Assembly (NCBI RefSeq): GCF_007004135.1
Contig: NZ_VJMG01000023.1
Coordinates: forward strand, 26,230-90,229
DNA: 64,000 nt
Direction of reading: 5' to 3'
Source of the DNA: Affinirhizobium straminoryzae
Lineage (GTDB): Bacteria; Pseudomonadota; Alphaproteobacteria; Rhizobiales; Rhizobiaceae
In this document: positions 37,732 to 46,507 of the stretch, piece after piece
Position numbering within the stretch: the first letter of the stretch is position 1
How the letters are laid out: each line of letters opens with the position of its first letter
Notes under the pieces: model-generated
The model's input: the letters and a program-made list of their open reading frames with translations, nothing else
Told to the model about the DNA's origin: nothing
The model's database searches: none
Position numbers and translations under genes: made by a program

Positions 37732-39234
37732 TTAATTTTCCCTTTCACCGGAGGATTTTCGACCTCCGCTGATGGAAGCAACCATTCCGAGATAGATCAG
37801 CCACCACGTTGCAAAGCCAGGAATCTGCAACGAGAAGTCAACAAGGGAATGCACAGCCACCAGAACGCACGTGGCAATACCACCCACCACGAATAGCCGG
37901 CGACTTTTTCGATGCAAAATGCCACGCCGCAGTAACAGAGATATTGCCGCGAGCATAGCAACAAGAACGACAAGGAAGGGAATACCGAGGGCCAGAAGAC
38001 CGTCGAGATAAACATCATGCGCCATGTTCCAGACACCCGCCATCCCGCAGCTGGCATCGCGATAGGCTGGGAAAACGTTGATAAACGCACCCGGACCGAT
38101 TCCGAATGGCAAGCCGTCGTGAATGGCGGCGAGGATCCCCGGCAGAACGCAGAAACGGCTATCGTCAACACCCTGTATCTCGGCGCGCAACACAACGCGC
38201 CCCGCAAACAGGCTGGCCACCAGCAACAGGATCAACAGAACGGCGACCACTTTCAGCAGGCGTGCCTTGACACTCGACGTTGGCTGCCCAGCGAAGCCGG
38301 CCCTTTGCGAAGGCACGGGAGGAAAAAACGTCGCTGCGGCAAACATCACTAACAAAGCGACAAACGTTGCGAATACGCCCCCACGCGAACTCGTCGCCAG
38401 CACTGCGCCGAAGGATGCACAGGTCAGCAAGACCCACAACAATGCCTTGCGCGCAGACCAGCCAGAGCGATTATAAAACAGGGAACTGCCGGGAATGACC
38501 TGAAACTGCAGTCCCTTGAAATGGCTAAGAAGAGCAATCAGGCTCACACCATAGAAGGTCGCAGCCGTGTTTCGGTTCACGAAAGGCGCGGTCAAGTTGC
38601 CGAGATAGTGCAGCTTCTCGCCCAGCATCAGCGAATGCGGGAAGGCAACATATTGAAACAGTGCAAAGACCGCCAGGCAACCTCCGGAAACGGCAAAGAC
38701 CCAAAGCGCCCGCTCCACGGCCGAATCGCGGCGGAACAGCATGAGCACGCACAGCAAGGTCATTGCTGGCAGACTGATGGCCACGACGCCACCGCGCACC
38801 ACGCCGGGGGTCGGCGAAACGGATGCATCGGCAGCAATCCCCATCTCGGCAAGCGCTGTCCAGGCAGAGTGCCCCGCCAAGCCGAACGGCGCAGGCATGC
38901 CCTGAAATTCGCACCAGAAGACAACGAGCACCCAGCAAGCAAGCGCTGTCTTGAACAGACCGCCGGTCGCCCGGGGAAGCCCCATGGCAAAATAGGCAAG
39001 CGCCAGGGATGACGCCATCAAGATTGCTGCCAGACCTGCGGCGATCGGATAAACCGCGCCGTGCGTCAGCATCGTGATCGTGATGGACAGGATAAACAGA
39101 ACGGTTGCTGTCCGCCGAAGCAGACGCGTCTTCATATCTTCATCGGCGGGAATCACCGATTTATCCGATTTGTGCGCGGCAGGCGCGATTGTTGCAGATC
39201 TCGCTACCAATCCACTCTTGTCCTTGGTTGACAT
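37732..39234 (-). CDS. O-antigen ligase/Wzy_C-type polymerase-like membrane protein
   Basis: A protein of about 500 residues with 12 or more hydrophobic segments and a large periplasmic loop. The Wzy_C-type core has APFVNRNTAATFYG, ATSSRGGVFATFVALL, and LPFGIGPGAFINVFPAYRDASCG with AHDVYLDGLLALGIPF, the usual positions of the Arg and His-Asp features. It resembles ExoQ/WaaL-like enzymes. It is either the main repeat-unit polymerase or a second ligase, because a different polymerase-like gene lies at 55191. ATG 39234 is preferred to 39288. Confidence 0.82.
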   Translation of the reverse strand: MSTKDKSGLVARSATIAPAAHKSDKSVIPADEDMKTRLLRRTATVLFILSITITMLTHGAVYPIAAGLAAILMASSLALAYFAMGLPRATGGLFKTALACWVLVVFWCEFQGMPAPFGLAGHSAWTALAEMGIAADASVSPTPGVVRGGVVAISLPAMTLLCVLMLFRRDSAVERALWVFAVSGGCLAVFALFQYVAFPHSLMLGEKLHYLGNLTAPFVNRNTAATFYGVSLIALLSHFKGLQFQVIPGSSLFYNRSGWSARKALLWVLLTCASFGAVLATSSRGGVFATFVALLVMFAAATFFPPVPSQRAGFAGQPTSSVKARLLKVVAVLLILLLVASLFAGRVVLRAEIQGVDDSRFCVLPGILAAIHDGLPFGIGPGAFINVFPAYRDASCGMAGVWNMAHDVYLDGLLALGIPFLVVLVAMLAAISLLLRRGILHRKSRRLFVVGGIATCVLVAVHSLVDFSLQIPGFATWWLIYLGMVASISGGRKSSGEREN

Positions 39235-39504
39235 AAATCGATGCTGTGAAGACCGGTGCACTAAGGCGCAAGCCGTAAAATCTTTCAAGCGCTAAATTAA
39301 GCGGCAGCCGATCCACCAGGCACATAATTCTGAAAACCTGTTGCGACTTCATTTCGATACACTCGCCGTACTTGCCATCGAAAAATGCGACATCGCTCAA
39401 ATTGAACTGATCCGCTTAAAGTCACCTCATCTTCTCGACGCGTAAAACCGTCTCAGAAAGGCGCAACCCGCAGCGGTGCGCGGAAACCTGAACGGGACAA
39501 AGTG

Positions 39505-40110
39505 ATGAGTCGCATTCCTTTCGCCTGCGCCGTGACGCTGATGATGCTGTCGGGTGTCTCACCGGCACTGGCCATCGGCCCCGGGGGCCTTGCAGCACCG
39601 ACCCAGAAGAAAATCATTCACATCGCTGCCGCAAAGCCGACCCTTGCTCCCTTCGCCTATGTGACGTTTTGCGTGGCGCACGGGGATGAATGCCACACGC
39701 GCAATGCGGCTTCAACACTTGCTCTGACGCCCAACCTGATGCGCGAACTGAGGCGTGTGAACGCGGAGGTAAATGCAGCGATCATGCCGATGAACGACGC
39801 GCCCGGCCGCGATTCATGGGACATGGATGTTCGCTACGGTGACTGCGAGGACTATGTCCTGACAAAACGCAGCCGCCTGACAAAACTCGGCTGGCCCGCC
39901 AACAAGCTGCGGATCGCCGTGACGATGACCCGCAACAACAACGGCCACGCAGTGCTTGTGGTCAGCACGGACAAGGGTGACCTCGTGCTGGACAACCGGA
40001 TGGATGAGATCAAGAACTGGCAGGACACGGATCTGCAATGGCTGAAGATCCAGTCGGAAGAAAATCCGCTTTTCTGGAATGAGGTCTCAGCCACTGGCAG
40101 AAAAGGATAG
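39505..40110 (+). CDS. BTLCP (transglutaminase-like) periplasmic cysteine peptidase
   Basis: A 201-residue protein of the bacterial transglutaminase-like cysteine proteinase family (PF06035), the family of LapG. It has a signal peptide (FACAVTLMMLSGVSPALA). The predicted catalytic triad is Cys114 in RYGDCEDYVLTKR, His148 in NNNGHAVLVVST and Asp163 in LVLDNR. LapG-type members cut surface adhesins under cyclic-di-GMP control, but no lapD or adhesin gene is seen here. It is transcribed away from the polymerase gene. ATG 39505 is used; a GTG lies one codon upstream. Confidence 0.88.
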   Translation: MSRIPFACAVTLMMLSGVSPALAIGPGGLAAPTQKKIIHIAAAKPTLAPFAYVTFCVAHGDECHTRNAASTLALTPNLMRELRRVNAEVNAAIMPMNDAPGRDSWDMDVRYGDCEDYVLTKRSRLTKLGWPANKLRIAVTMTRNNNGHAVLVVSTDKGDLVLDNRMDEIKNWQDTDLQWLKIQSEENPLFWNEVSATGRKG

Positions 40111-40253
40111 CTCCCCTGGAATCGCGGATCGAGGCCATCCCGGACGAATTCGGAAAGAAAAAACCCGCACTCGAAGCTTTTACTTGACGACTTGCCGCAA
40201 CTGATCCACCTCCGTCTGAACAGGATATTGTCCATCGAATAATCTACGGCGGC

Positions 40254-41024
40254 ATGACGATAGAAAGCGATCAACAGGCCATCGGCAAGCTGCCGCGTCC
40301 GAGGGGTCGCTGGGCGCTGATGATCTGGCTTCTTCTCGCGACCGGCGCGACCATCGGCACGGTGCTGTTTGCCAATGATGCGCGCAACTGGAAACTGCTG
40401 CAAAAGCGTCTTGGCATCCATACCCCAGAAAAGACCACAGAGCGGATCCACAAGACCTCCCGCGCCGGCGCGCGCGTTGCCGGGCAATGGCTGATCAGTC
40501 TGTCTCCCGCCCTGCCGGCAACGCGGTTCGAAGCCGTTGTCGAGCCTGCGCAGCAATGCGCGGCCCTGGCAGACCCCGGGCAGGACAAACCACAATACAC
40601 GGTGGATGGCGAAGGCAACTGGCAATGCCTTGCCTTCTGGTCTGCCGCACCGTCTCCGGATGCAGCCGCGGTTTTCCTTCAGGTTCGCGGAGACAAGATG
40701 CACAGCATCACATCCTGGCGCATGAAACTCAGCAAGGCCGATACCGATGGCAGCGAGATTCTCCTGCATGGTTTTGCCATGCTGCAACAGATTGTCCACC
40801 CTGTTTCACTGGAGCCGGACTTGCAGACGGTCATCCGTGACAAGACGGAAAAGTGGCAGGATTTCTATTCCGTTCTCGGCCCCTACGTGATCACATTCCG
40901 GCAAGAGCTACTGGATCCCAAACGCTTCAATCTTTTTGCATTGAAGCGTCGCGTGGATCGCTATCCGCTGGAACCGGCAGCCCAGGATCTCCGTGCGGTG
41001 GGCAACCATATGTCACATCCATAA
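40254..41024 (+). CDS. Membrane-anchored protein of unknown function
   Basis: A 256-residue protein. A short cytoplasmic tail is followed by one membrane segment (WALMIWLLLATGATIGTVLFA), then a periplasmic domain of about 210 residues with paired Cys (AQQCAALAD and NWQCLAFW) and an ordered C-terminus (YSVLGPYVITFRQELLDPKRFNLFALKRRVDRYP). No family recognised with certainty. It lies 143 bp downstream of the BTLCP peptidase gene and codirectional with it and the phosphatase gene, so a joint role at the cell surface is possible. Confidence 0.72.
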   Translation: MTIESDQQAIGKLPRPRGRWALMIWLLLATGATIGTVLFANDARNWKLLQKRLGIHTPEKTTERIHKTSRAGARVAGQWLISLSPALPATRFEAVVEPAQQCAALADPGQDKPQYTVDGEGNWQCLAFWSAAPSPDAAAVFLQVRGDKMHSITSWRMKLSKADTDGSEILLHGFAMLQQIVHPVSLEPDLQTVIRDKTEKWQDFYSVLGPYVITFRQELLDPKRFNLFALKRRVDRYPLEPAAQDLRAVGNHMSHP

Positions 41025-41306
41025 CCGCGAGTGCCAACCGCACCAAACGCAAAGAACACATCCGGGAGACGTTACGGTGGTCACGACTTACGCAATCGTG
41101 TTCAATCAATTGCTTTTTTAGGCCTTGACCGCAGCGCAAGAGAGCCCCAAGTGTCGGCAGAAAAATAATTTGGCAATTGGTTTCGACATAGTCTTGTCCG
41201 TATGTTCAATATTTTGAGGCACCATTAAGTCTTCAGGGCCTCGGTTACCGTTGTCTCGGTGTGTGAGCATAGCCTTGACAGGGTTATGCGAAATGGAAGG
41301 TGCAGA

Positions 41307-42101
41307 TTGACGTCACTTAAGCAGCTGTTGGATTGGCTCCGGGGAAAGCGGGTACACGCGTCTCCCCTTGCGTCCCGTCAGCGGCTGGACCTCGGTGAAC
41401 AACCACCCGCCTACGCAATCTATGCCATTGGCGATATCCATGGCTGCATCCGCGAACTCATCGAGGCAGAACACCGGATCATGTCCGACATCGAAGCATC
41501 CGGCGTTCCAGGGCTGGTGGTGCTTCTGGGAGACTATATCGACCGCGGACCGGATTCTGCCGCCGTTCTCAACCATCTGAGCCGTCCAAGCCCGCAGGGC
41601 CTTCGCCGCCTTGCCCTGTGCGGCAATCACGACGAGATGTTCCTGCGTTTTCTCACCGATCCGCGCAACGCCGCGACCTGGCTTGAGTTCGGTGGGCGTG
41701 AAACGCTGATGTCCTACGGGGTGAATATCGAGTTGTTCCAAAAGCGTGACCGGATCGATTTCACTGCTCTGAGGCAGCTTCTGGATGAAGCCATTCCGTT
41801 GTCGCACATCGATTTTATCCGCAAGATGCCGTCGAGCCTGAAGCTTGGCAGCTATGTCTTCACCCATGCCGGCATTCGGCCGGGCATCCCACTGGAAGAG
41901 CAGACGGACGAAGACCTGCTCTGGATCCGCGAACCGTTCCTGTCTCGCGGTCCGGAACTGCCGCTCACCGTCGTTCACGGCCACACACCGGTGCCAGAGC
42001 CGGAATTCAAGCCGGGACGCATCGCCATTGACACCTGTGCCTATGCGACCGGTCGCCTCTGCGTCCTGAAGATCTATCAGGAAGACGCCGTTTTGCTTTA
42101 A
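41307..42101 (+). CDS. PPP-family serine/threonine protein phosphatase (metallophosphoesterase)
   Basis: A protein of about 264 residues with the full PPP metal site: IGDIHGC, LLGDYIDRGPDS, GNHDEMFLRF, and later His in FTHAGIRPG and VHGHTPVPEPE. Bacterial PPPs of this type remove phosphate from Ser/Thr or Tyr or hydrolyse dinucleoside polyphosphates. A TTG at 41307 has a perfect GGAAGG site 6 nt upstream; ATG 41286 and GTG 41259 are alternatives. Its place inside the polysaccharide cluster raises the idea that it acts on phosphorylated export proteins. Confidence 0.85.
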   Translation: MTSLKQLLDWLRGKRVHASPLASRQRLDLGEQPPAYAIYAIGDIHGCIRELIEAEHRIMSDIEASGVPGLVVLLGDYIDRGPDSAAVLNHLSRPSPQGLRRLALCGNHDEMFLRFLTDPRNAATWLEFGGRETLMSYGVNIELFQKRDRIDFTALRQLLDEAIPLSHIDFIRKMPSSLKLGSYVFTHAGIRPGIPLEEQTDEDLLWIREPFLSRGPELPLTVVHGHTPVPEPEFKPGRIAIDTCAYATGRLCVLKIYQEDAVLL

Positions 42102-42214
42102 AACGGATCGCGATCGTTTAAAGTCACGCCTCGCGCCCTGTGGTTTCGCGCCTGTCGCTTTCGCAAGGCCGCGGGATCCTTTGGACAACATCCATTCACG
42201 CCCATCCAGAACGC

Positions 42215-42244
42215 AAAAGCGCCGCCCCTCAGGATGGGCGGCGC
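42215..42244 (-). terminator. Terminator of ugd (possibly bidirectional)
   Basis: A perfect 9-bp stem GCGCCGCCC (42219-42227) and GGGCGGCGC (42236-42244) is followed on the minus strand by TTTT. It lies between the convergent phosphatase and ugd genes, 26 nt past the ugd stop. Confidence 0.75.
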
Positions 42245-42269
42245 CTTTAGATCAGATATTCCGGTATCG

Positions 42270-43574
42270 TCAATCCGCTTTGCCGATGGCATGATAGTCA
42301 AAGCCATGGGCTTCGACCTCGGACGCGCGATAGACATTGCGCAGATCCACGAAGACCGGAGTCACCATCAGCGACTTCAGACGTGGCAGGTCCAACGCGC
42401 GGAACTGATTCCATTCGGTCACGAGGACCAGAGCCGCAGCGCCTTCCGCCACCTGATAGGGGCCGGAGGCGAATGCGATGTCCATCATCTGGCGGGCATT
42501 GTCGATACCTTCCGGATCGTAGCCCGAAACGATGGCTCCGGCATCCTTCAGGGTCTGGACAATCGCAATCGCAGGGCTGTCACGCATGTCATCGGTATTC
42601 GGCTTGAAGGTCAGGCCAAGAATGCCGATTTTCTTGCCGCGTACGTCCCCGCCGAGTGCCGCAATCACGCGGCGGCCCATGGCTCGCTTGCGATTGTCGT
42701 TGATCGCAATGGTGGTCTCGATCAGACGGACCGGGCTGTCATGGTCCTGCGCGGTCTTGACCAGTGCCAGCGTATCCTTCGGGAAGCAGGAGCCACCATA
42801 ACCCGGACCGGCATGCAGGAACTTGGAACCGATACGACCATCAAGGCCGATGCCGCGCGACACGTCCTGCACATCCGCACCCACCCGCTCGCAAAGATCG
42901 GCGATCTCGTTGATGAAGGTAATCTTCATCGCCAGGAAGGCGTTGGCAGCGTACTTGATCAGTTCCGACGTCCGGCGACCGGTAAAGACAAGCGGCGACT
43001 GGTTGAGATAGAGCGGACGATAGACTTCGGTCATGACCCCTCGCGCCCGGTCGTCGGTGACACCGACAACGATGCGGTCCGGTCGCTTGAAGTCGTCGAT
43101 GGCCGCGCCCTCGCGCAGGAATTCGGGGTTTGAGACGACCGCGAAGTCTGCCTCCGGATTGGTTTCACGAATGATACGCTCAACCTCATCACCGGTGCCG
43201 ACCGGCACGGTCGACTTCGTCACGACAACCGTGAAGCCCTTGATCGACTGGGCAATCTCAGCGGCAGCCGCATAGACATAGGAAAGGTCCGCATGGCCAT
43301 CGCCACGGCGTGACGGCGTTCCGACCGCGATGAAAACAACATCCGCCGCCTCGACGGCAGGGCCGAGTTCGGTTGTGAAGGACAAGCGGCCGGCGGAGCG
43401 ATTGGAGGCCACGAGTGCATCAAGGCCAGGCTCATAGATCGGCATGATGCCGTTGTTGAGTGCCGCGATCTTCTCGGCGGCCTTGTCGACGCATACCACA
43501 TCGTGGCCGAAGTCAGCGAAGCAGGCACCCGAAACAAGTCCGACATAGCCGGAGCCAACCATGACTATACGCAT
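42270..43574 (-). CDS. ugd: UDP-glucose 6-dehydrogenase
   Basis: Oxidises UDP-glucose to UDP-glucuronate with two NAD+, 434 residues. The N-terminal Rossmann motif is VGSGYVGLVSGACFADFGH. The catalytic Cys lies in GPGYGGSCFPKDTLAL, and the C-terminal UDP-binding part has KIGILGLTFKPNTDDMRDSP. It supplies the acidic sugar for the polymer made by this cluster. It ends at a clear terminator; manC lies 145 bp upstream. Confidence 0.96.
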   Translation of the reverse strand: MRIVMVGSGYVGLVSGACFADFGHDVVCVDKAAEKIAALNNGIMPIYEPGLDALVASNRSAGRLSFTTELGPAVEAADVVFIAVGTPSRRGDGHADLSYVYAAAAEIAQSIKGFTVVVTKSTVPVGTGDEVERIIRETNPEADFAVVSNPEFLREGAAIDDFKRPDRIVVGVTDDRARGVMTEVYRPLYLNQSPLVFTGRRTSELIKYAANAFLAMKITFINEIADLCERVGADVQDVSRGIGLDGRIGSKFLHAGPGYGGSCFPKDTLALVKTAQDHDSPVRLIETTIAINDNRKRAMGRRVIAALGGDVRGKKIGILGLTFKPNTDDMRDSPAIAIVQTLKDAGAIVSGYDPEGIDNARQMMDIAFASGPYQVAEGAAALVLVTEWNQFRALDLPRLKSLMVTPVFVDLRNVYRASEVEAHGFDYHAIGKAD

Positions 43575-43719
43575 TCACTATTCCTCATCGAGAGAGTTTC
43601 AACATCTTCAGTGGAACCGGACCGACATCACCTTATTGCATCGCAACATTACACGCCCAAATCAACCAGGCCATGGGTTTCAGACGGCGCTCCCCGCGCT
43701 GCGGCGGCACATCCGGCGC

Positions 43720-45153
43720 TCAAGCCTTTTCCCGACCATAGTCATCCTCCAGACGAATGATATCGTCCTGTCCCAGATAGGCGCCCGTCTGGACCTCGAC
43801 CATCTCGAGGGGAATTTTGCCGGGATTGTGTAGCCGATGTACCTCACCCTGGGGGATAAAGATGGATTCGTTTTCACGGATCAGTCGCATCTGGTCGCCG
43901 ATCGTGACTTCCGCAACCCCCTTCACGCATACCCAATGCTCCGCGCGGTGATGGTGGCGCTGCAGCGAAAGCCGCTTGCCCGGCAGGACAAAAAGCCGGT
44001 TGACCTGGAAGCGGTCGCCATCAAGAAGCGCGGTCAATCCACCCCACGGACGATAGGACGTCGGATGGGTTTCCGTGAGCTTTGCCGTATGGACCTCAGC
44101 CGCAAGACGCTTCACCAGCTTGCCCACGTCCTGACTATCCTCCAGCCGCCCCACATAGACGGCATCCTCGCTGGCGATCACAGCCAGATCCTTCACCCCC
44201 TGCACGGCCAGATGGCCGGCACGCGAGACGATCAGCGAGTTTTCGGCATTGACCAGGGTTGCATTGCCGAGCACGACGTTGCCGGCCTCGTCCTTGGCGC
44301 CAAGCTTCCACACGGCATCCCAGCTGCCGAGATCGGACCAGGCAAAGGCCGCAGGAACAACGGCGGCATTCGAGGTCTTTTCCATGACCGCGTAATCAAT
44401 GGAGATATCGGGGCTTGCCGCAAAGCTTTCCGGGTCCAGTCGCACGAAATCAAGATCCCGATGCGCCTTGGCAACGGCAGCAACGGCGGCCTCCAGGACA
44501 ACAGGGGCAAACGCACGCAATTCGTTCATCAAAAGCCCGACGCGGCACATGAAGATGCCGGAATTCCAGGAGAAACCGCCGGCGGCCAGCATTTCCTCAG
44601 CCTTTGCCAGCGGCGGCTTTTCCACAAAACGGCGCAGCTCCCTGGCCCCCGTCGGCAAGATGTCGCCCTGCTCGATATAGCCGTAACCCGTGGCCGGCTC
44701 CGTCGGCCTGATGCCGAAAGTCACGATCTTGCCGGAGATCGCGGTGTCACGGGCGATGCGGATCGCATCCAGATAGAGATCGCCAGCATCGATCTCATGG
44801 TCAGATGCCAGCAGTTGCAGCACGGCGTCCTCGCCGAACCCCTCGACCAGATAGGCACAGGCTGCAGCAATGGCTGGGGCCGTGTTGCGCGCCACCGGCT
44901 CCAGCAGAATACCGGACAAGGCAACCCCTATATCCCGTGCCTGCTCGGCCACGAGGAAGCGGAAATCCTGGTTGGTGATGACAACCGGCGCCTCATAAAG
45001 CGACTTGTCGGCTACACGCAGAAGCGTTGCCTGAAAGAGCGTGCGATCGCCGGCGACTTGAATGAACTGCTTTGGCGCACTGGAGCGCGACAACGGCCAG
45101 AGCCTCGTACCCTTTCCACCGGCCATGATGACGGGGATGATCTTCTGGCTCAT
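43720..45153 (-). CDS. manC: Mannose-1-phosphate guanylyltransferase / mannose-6-phosphate isomerase
   Basis: Bifunctional type II enzyme, 477 residues, that makes GDP-mannose, the precursor of GDP-L-fucose made by Gmd and Fcl encoded nearby. The nucleotidyltransferase motif is IMAGGKGTRLWPLSR, with the FVEKPPLAKAEEML segment. The C-terminal cupin isomerase domain is PWGGLTALLDGDRFQVNRLF and QRHHHRAEHWVCVKG with metal-binding His. GGAG 7 nt upstream supports the ATG at 45153. No phosphomannomutase (manB) gene is in the window. Confidence 0.95.
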   Translation of the reverse strand: MSQKIIPVIMAGGKGTRLWPLSRSSAPKQFIQVAGDRTLFQATLLRVADKSLYEAPVVITNQDFRFLVAEQARDIGVALSGILLEPVARNTAPAIAAACAYLVEGFGEDAVLQLLASDHEIDAGDLYLDAIRIARDTAISGKIVTFGIRPTEPATGYGYIEQGDILPTGARELRRFVEKPPLAKAEEMLAAGGFSWNSGIFMCRVGLLMNELRAFAPVVLEAAVAAVAKAHRDLDFVRLDPESFAASPDISIDYAVMEKTSNAAVVPAAFAWSDLGSWDAVWKLGAKDEAGNVVLGNATLVNAENSLIVSRAGHLAVQGVKDLAVIASEDAVYVGRLEDSQDVGKLVKRLAAEVHTAKLTETHPTSYRPWGGLTALLDGDRFQVNRLFVLPGKRLSLQRHHHRAEHWVCVKGVAEVTIGDQMRLIRENESIFIPQGEVHRLHNPGKIPLEMVEVQTGAYLGQDDIIRLEDDYGREKA

Positions 45154-45319
45154 AGCAAACTCCGGATACATGGATGAAAAAGCCCTGCAGAGAGGTTGCA
45201 ACACCACCTCGGCATTTTCTCGTGTTCAAGCACACAGTGCCGCCCCATCGCAACAGGGAGACGCCAACAGGGTTTCCAACAGGAAGACAGAAAGCGCCCG
45301 CCTTTCGCGGGCGCCGCAT

Positions 45320-46036
45320 TCAGAAGCCCTGACCGGACGTCAGTTCAGATCGAATGGTGCCGAGAATGATCTTGAGGTCCATCCAGATCGAAAAGTTATC
45401 GACGTAATGGAGATCGCAGGCAATCCGCGCCCGCGCCTTCGACGGCCGATCCGTCGGGCCGCGCAGTCCACGCATCTGGGCAAGGCCGGTAATGCCGGGC
45501 TTCATCAGATGGCGCCGATGATAATCCTGCACCAGATCTTCGTAAGGGATACCGGCGGCCAGCATGCCAATGGCATGGCAGCGGGGACCAACAAGAGACA
45601 TCTCGCCCTTGAGAACATTCAGCAACTGAGGCAGCTCATCGATATTCGTGCGACGAATGACACGTCCGACACGGGTAATGCGCGGATCATCCTTGATCGT
45701 CTGCGCCACACCCGTCGGGTCACAGCGTTCAACATACATCGAACGAAACTTGTAGACGCGGATCGGCTTGCAGCCCTGCCCCCAGCGTGTCTGCCGGAAC
45801 AGGACAGGCCCACGACTTTCCAGACGGATCATCAGGGCGACACTCAGCAACAGGGGCGCCAGAACGATCAGCGCACCCAAAGACACCGCAACGTCCAGCA
45901 AACGCTTCGCCGAAAGATGGAAAGCTCGTGAAAACCGCGTACGGGATGCAAAACCAAGCCCTGCTCCGGGCGCATCGTCATAATCCCAGAGCAAATGACC
46001 ACCACCCAAAGACACAACAGATTGTTCCTTGTGCAT
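45320..46036 (-). CDS. ExoY/WcaJ-like undecaprenyl-phosphate sugar phosphotransferase
   Basis: Initiating enzyme that moves a sugar-1-phosphate to undecaprenyl phosphate and starts the repeat unit. The core of the bacterial sugar transferase family is KRLLDVAVSLGALIVLAPLLL (single membrane helix), GPVLFRQTRWGQGCKPIRVYKFRSMYV, RRTNIDELPQLLNVLKGEMSLVGPR and MKPGITGLAQMRG. It is the short type without the N-terminal five-helix region. The start is unsure: ATG 46036 gives 238 residues, ATG 46108 gives 262. Confidence 0.92.
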   Translation of the reverse strand: MHKEQSVVSLGGGHLLWDYDDAPGAGLGFASRTRFSRAFHLSAKRLLDVAVSLGALIVLAPLLLSVALMIRLESRGPVLFRQTRWGQGCKPIRVYKFRSMYVERCDPTGVAQTIKDDPRITRVGRVIRRTNIDELPQLLNVLKGEMSLVGPRCHAIGMLAAGIPYEDLVQDYHRRHLMKPGITGLAQMRGLRGPTDRPSKARARIACDLHYVDNFSIWMDLKIILGTIRSELTSGQGF

Positions 46037-46410
46037 ATCGGTTGCCGCCACTGAAACCACCCACTGAATATTGAAAATGTGATCGTCCGCCAAGAATAGA
46101 TACTCCATATTCCGGAACGGATTCAGAGTCACCAATTAATTTAACCCGCTGTAAAACATGACCTATGTAAACGACAGTATGTGACCCAATCATCACATGG
46201 CGAACCAGATCAAAAATGTCTGTCTAACCGGCTGGCTTGCGATGGCACGAGCATTCTTCATCGAACGGATCTACGGCTGCATCCGCACAAAGCAGAGCAA
46301 CCAGGAGAGGAATAACGGAACAAAGGGGGCCTTTGCCAGGTAATGCTAACCCATTGTTTTCATGTAGATGGAGCGACGACAAAGGACCGTCGCCTTCGCG
46401 GGATCCGCAC

Positions 46411-46507
46411 GTCGAGCAAAACCGCGTCCGCGGTTTTGCGTCCAGACTGCGTGAAAACAAAGAGATAGAACATTCCAGGCGATCCGGTTTTCACCGGAAT
46501 TCTCTAG
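46411..46507. repeat. Palindromic intergenic element (RIME-like)
   Basis: Two inverted repeats lie about 45 bp apart: GCAAAACCGCG/CGCGGTTTTGC (46416-46439, 11 bp perfect, 2-nt loop) and GATCCGG..CCGGAATTC (46481-46502), ending in CTCTAGAG. The layout of two palindromes in about 100 bp resembles the mosaic repeats (RIME) known from rhizobial genomes. The rest of the 46037-46503 gap holds no gene. Confidence 0.5.

Noticed and set aside
46224..46460. Short frames around the palindromes upstream of the ExoY-like gene region
   Set aside because: They run through the palindromic element, have no ribosome site and match no family.
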